A stretch of 64,000 nt of DNA, taken from NCBI GenBank assembly GCA_965218985.1, contig CBDCMP010000007.1:2604001-2668000 (forward strand). The letters are read 5' to 3'. Below, in pieces: positions 62,600 through 64,000 of this stretch (within the stretch, counting starts at the first letter, position 1; each line of letters starts with the position of its first letter). Made by a program: the position numbers and the translations under genes. The notes under the pieces were generated by a model. That model was not told the DNA's origin and did not search any database. It worked only from the letters and a program-made list of their open reading frames with translations. The stretch comes from Pseudopedobacter sp965218985. GTDB lineage: Bacteria; Bacteroidota; Bacteroidia; Sphingobacteriales; Sphingobacteriaceae.

Positions 62600-62705
62600 C
62601 AGGTTTCTGTGCTGATCGGTTCCGGCAATCCGGTGCTCTGCTATACGCCTCGCTCATGCTCCGCAAAAGCTCCGAATTCGCTGCGGGGTACGCTGCCGCC
62701 CCGGT
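62600..62705. other. GC-rich noncoding patch
   Basis: About 100 bases are visibly richer in G and C than their surroundings and contain the palindrome CCGGCAATCCGG near the start and CCGCCCCGG at the end. No coding frame is convincing. It may be a dispersed repeat or a transferred fragment. Confidence 0.4.
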
Positions 62706-62771
62706 TTATTTAACATCTTTTTGCATTTCAATCTCATTTGATTTTTTTATCTTGAGATTGAATATATAAAT

Positions 62772-63104
62772 GTGCTGAAAACTAAAAATATTCTACTTCT
62801 TCTTACCTTCTTCTTTGGGTTTTTTCCAGCGTCTTTCTGTATTTCAGTGGCTGCTTCAGCATTATTATTTGATTGGGGATTAGCAGCACTCACTATGCTT
62901 TTCTGGTATAAAGTGGCCACTTCGTTGATTATTTTGCTTTACATCAATCACTATAAAAAGAAAGAGTTCTTCTATTATCAGAATTTAGGTTTCAGTAAAA
63001 TGAAGTTATGGGTTTTCTCTTTAACTCTTGATAGTCTGATTTTCTTTTTGTTGATGCTTTTCGCTTCGCATTTCACTTTTTTCAGTTTCTTGTTAAGACA
63101 TTAG
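62772..63104 (+). CDS. Small membrane protein paired with an ABC ATPase
   Basis: 110 residues from a GTG start; the nearby ATG at 62770 is out of frame and stops after two codons. Three or four hydrophobic segments (about 8-28, 32-58, 80-108) are separated by a basic loop (NHYKKKEFFYYQN). The ABC ATPase gene begins 4 bases later, so it is probably the membrane partner, though much smaller than a usual permease. No named family was recognised. Confidence 0.65.
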   Translation: MLKTKNILLLLTFFFGFFPASFCISVAASALLFDWGLAALTMLFWYKVATSLIILLYINHYKKKEFFYYQNLGFSKMKLWVFSLTLDSLIFFLLMLFASHFTFFSFLLRH

Positions 63105-63107
63105 AAT

Positions 63108-63770
63108 ATGAAACATCGGTTAGAAGTAGATAGTGTGTTCTTAGAATTTGGCGAGCTGAGGGTTTTATCTGATGTTTATTTAAAATGTGAAACAGGCAAA
63201 ATCACTGCACTCTTAGGAAGAAATGGCAACGGAAAAAGCAGTCTGATGAATATTATTTATGGTAATTTAAAGCCTAATTCCAAATCAGTGAGATTTGACG
63301 AAGCGACTAACTTAAAAGCTTTTGCTAAACCAGAATTGTTGATGTATCTGCCACAGTTCAATTTTGTTCCAAAGCAGTTCAGCTTAAAAAGAGTGTTTGA
63401 GGATTTTAACTTGGACTTCTCTGCGTTCGAAAAGCATTTTCCTTTTTTTCAACCAAAATATAAATCCACATTTAAAAGTTTATCCGGCGGGCAAAGAAGA
63501 ATTGCGGAGATTTATATCATCGCAAAATCTAAAACCAGATTTGTAATGCTGGATGAACCTTTTTCTCACTTAAGTCCAATTCAGATTGATGAGATGAAAG
63601 AACTCATAGTGGAGGAGAAAGCAAATAAAGGATTCCTCATCACTGATCATATGTATCAGCATGTGCTGGATATCAGTGATGAAGTTTATGTGCTGGCTAA
63701 TGGCAAAACCCATCATACCAAAGATTTACAGGAGATTGAGTTTTTAGGCTACGCTAAATTCTCATGTTGA
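63108..63770 (+). CDS. ABC transporter ATP-binding protein
   Basis: 220 residues. Walker A GRNGNGKSSLMN (about 36-47), signature LSGGQRRIAEIYI, Walker B FVMLDEPFSHL and switch His in LITDHMY are intact. It would drive the small membrane protein encoded upstream or serve a permease elsewhere. Substrate is unknown. Confidence 0.9.
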   Translation: MKHRLEVDSVFLEFGELRVLSDVYLKCETGKITALLGRNGNGKSSLMNIIYGNLKPNSKSVRFDEATNLKAFAKPELLMYLPQFNFVPKQFSLKRVFEDFNLDFSAFEKHFPFFQPKYKSTFKSLSGGQRRIAEIYIIAKSKTRFVMLDEPFSHLSPIQIDEMKELIVEEKANKGFLITDHMYQHVLDISDEVYVLANGKTHHTKDLQEIEFLGYAKFSC

Positions 63771-64000
63771 AGCTTTTAATTCTTCTTCAAAAGGTCTTTC
63801 CAGACTAACAAGCATTTCTTTCTATATTTTCATCCGTATAAAATTTGTTTTCAGTTGCGATGAAGCTGTGAGCTTTGGGAAAATCATGATGGTTCCCTAC
63901 TGTTCAATTTCCATCGAAGCTTAAGCCGATCCAATTTTGCTTTGAATAATCCGGACCATCAGCGAGGAGACGATACGCTTTTCGTCTTTTTTTACTTTCC
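63771..64000. other. Window end without a clear gene
   Basis: Two minus-strand frames enter from the right edge and stop near 63905-63925 (ending KIGSA or SFDGN), so a minus-strand gene may end here, but the frame cannot be chosen. Confidence 0.3.

Overview
The window looks like a chromosomal segment from a Bacteroidota bacterium, most likely Sphingobacteriaceae (Pedobacter-like). The evidence is gliding/type IX secretion genes (gldJ, porV), an argF'-type transcarbamylase in the arginine operon, a fused E1 alpha/beta 2-oxoacid dehydrogenase, LytS/LytTR signalling, weak ribosome binding sites, a few TAnnTTTG promoter-like boxes, and lipoprotein or Tat-like export signals on many secreted proteins. 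No tRNA, rRNA or CRISPR array was recognised.

Layout. 1-12 kb: housekeeping and envelope genes (OmpA-like lipoprotein, LytS/LytTR pair, rRNA methyltransferase, glutaminyl cyclase, SirB1-like protein, esterase) and prfB with its programmed +1 frameshift. A REP-associated transposase (RAYT) broken by a one-base frameshift sits at 6.0-6.6 kb inside paired inverted palindromes. 12.2-17.9 kb: an accessory segment bounded by inverted 40-bp ends. It carries three exported proteins of unknown function, the middle one interrupted by an IS4-family element with a 9-bp target duplication. 17.9-27 kb: LutB-like protein, SprT-like protein, fused E1, alkyltransferase-like protein, trmB, GDP-fucose synthase and a run of small membrane/stress-type proteins. 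27-33.2 kb: a four-gene signalling operon (NtrC-type regulator, multi-PAS kinase, frameshifted single-domain receiver, REC-PAS kinase). 33.3-36.4 kb: enoyl-CoA hydratase, B12-binding protein, TPR protein, desaturase.

36.9-44.2 kb: the arginine operon (GNAT acyltransferase, argG, cupin, argC, argD, argF', argB). It has been invaded by a four-helix-bundle gene flanked by simple inverted/tandem repeats, a RelE/ParE toxin-antitoxin pair, and an in-frame palindromic repeat inside argC. 44.3-48.2 kb: uronate/ketodeoxygluconate catabolism (YhcH family protein, kdgK, eda, hexuronate-type MFS transporter). 48.5-52.3 kb: gldJ diverging from porV-ispF.

52.4-61.1 kb: a tight nine-gene minus-strand operon: GMC oxidoreductase, gluconate-dehydrogenase-subunit-3-like protein, Gfo/Idh/MocA oxidoreductase, three xylose-isomerase-like TIM barrels, lipoprotein cytochrome c, DUF1080 lipoprotein and an NHS-type MFS transporter. 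Together they fit an oxidative (3-keto-glycoside) route of sugar breakdown in the periplasm, with electrons passed to cytochrome c. 61.1-64 kb: a decayed copy of the ispF 3' end, a dense array of inverted palindromes with a 47-bp tandem duplication, an outer-membrane barrel protein, a GC-rich intergenic patch, and a small membrane protein paired with an ABC ATPase.
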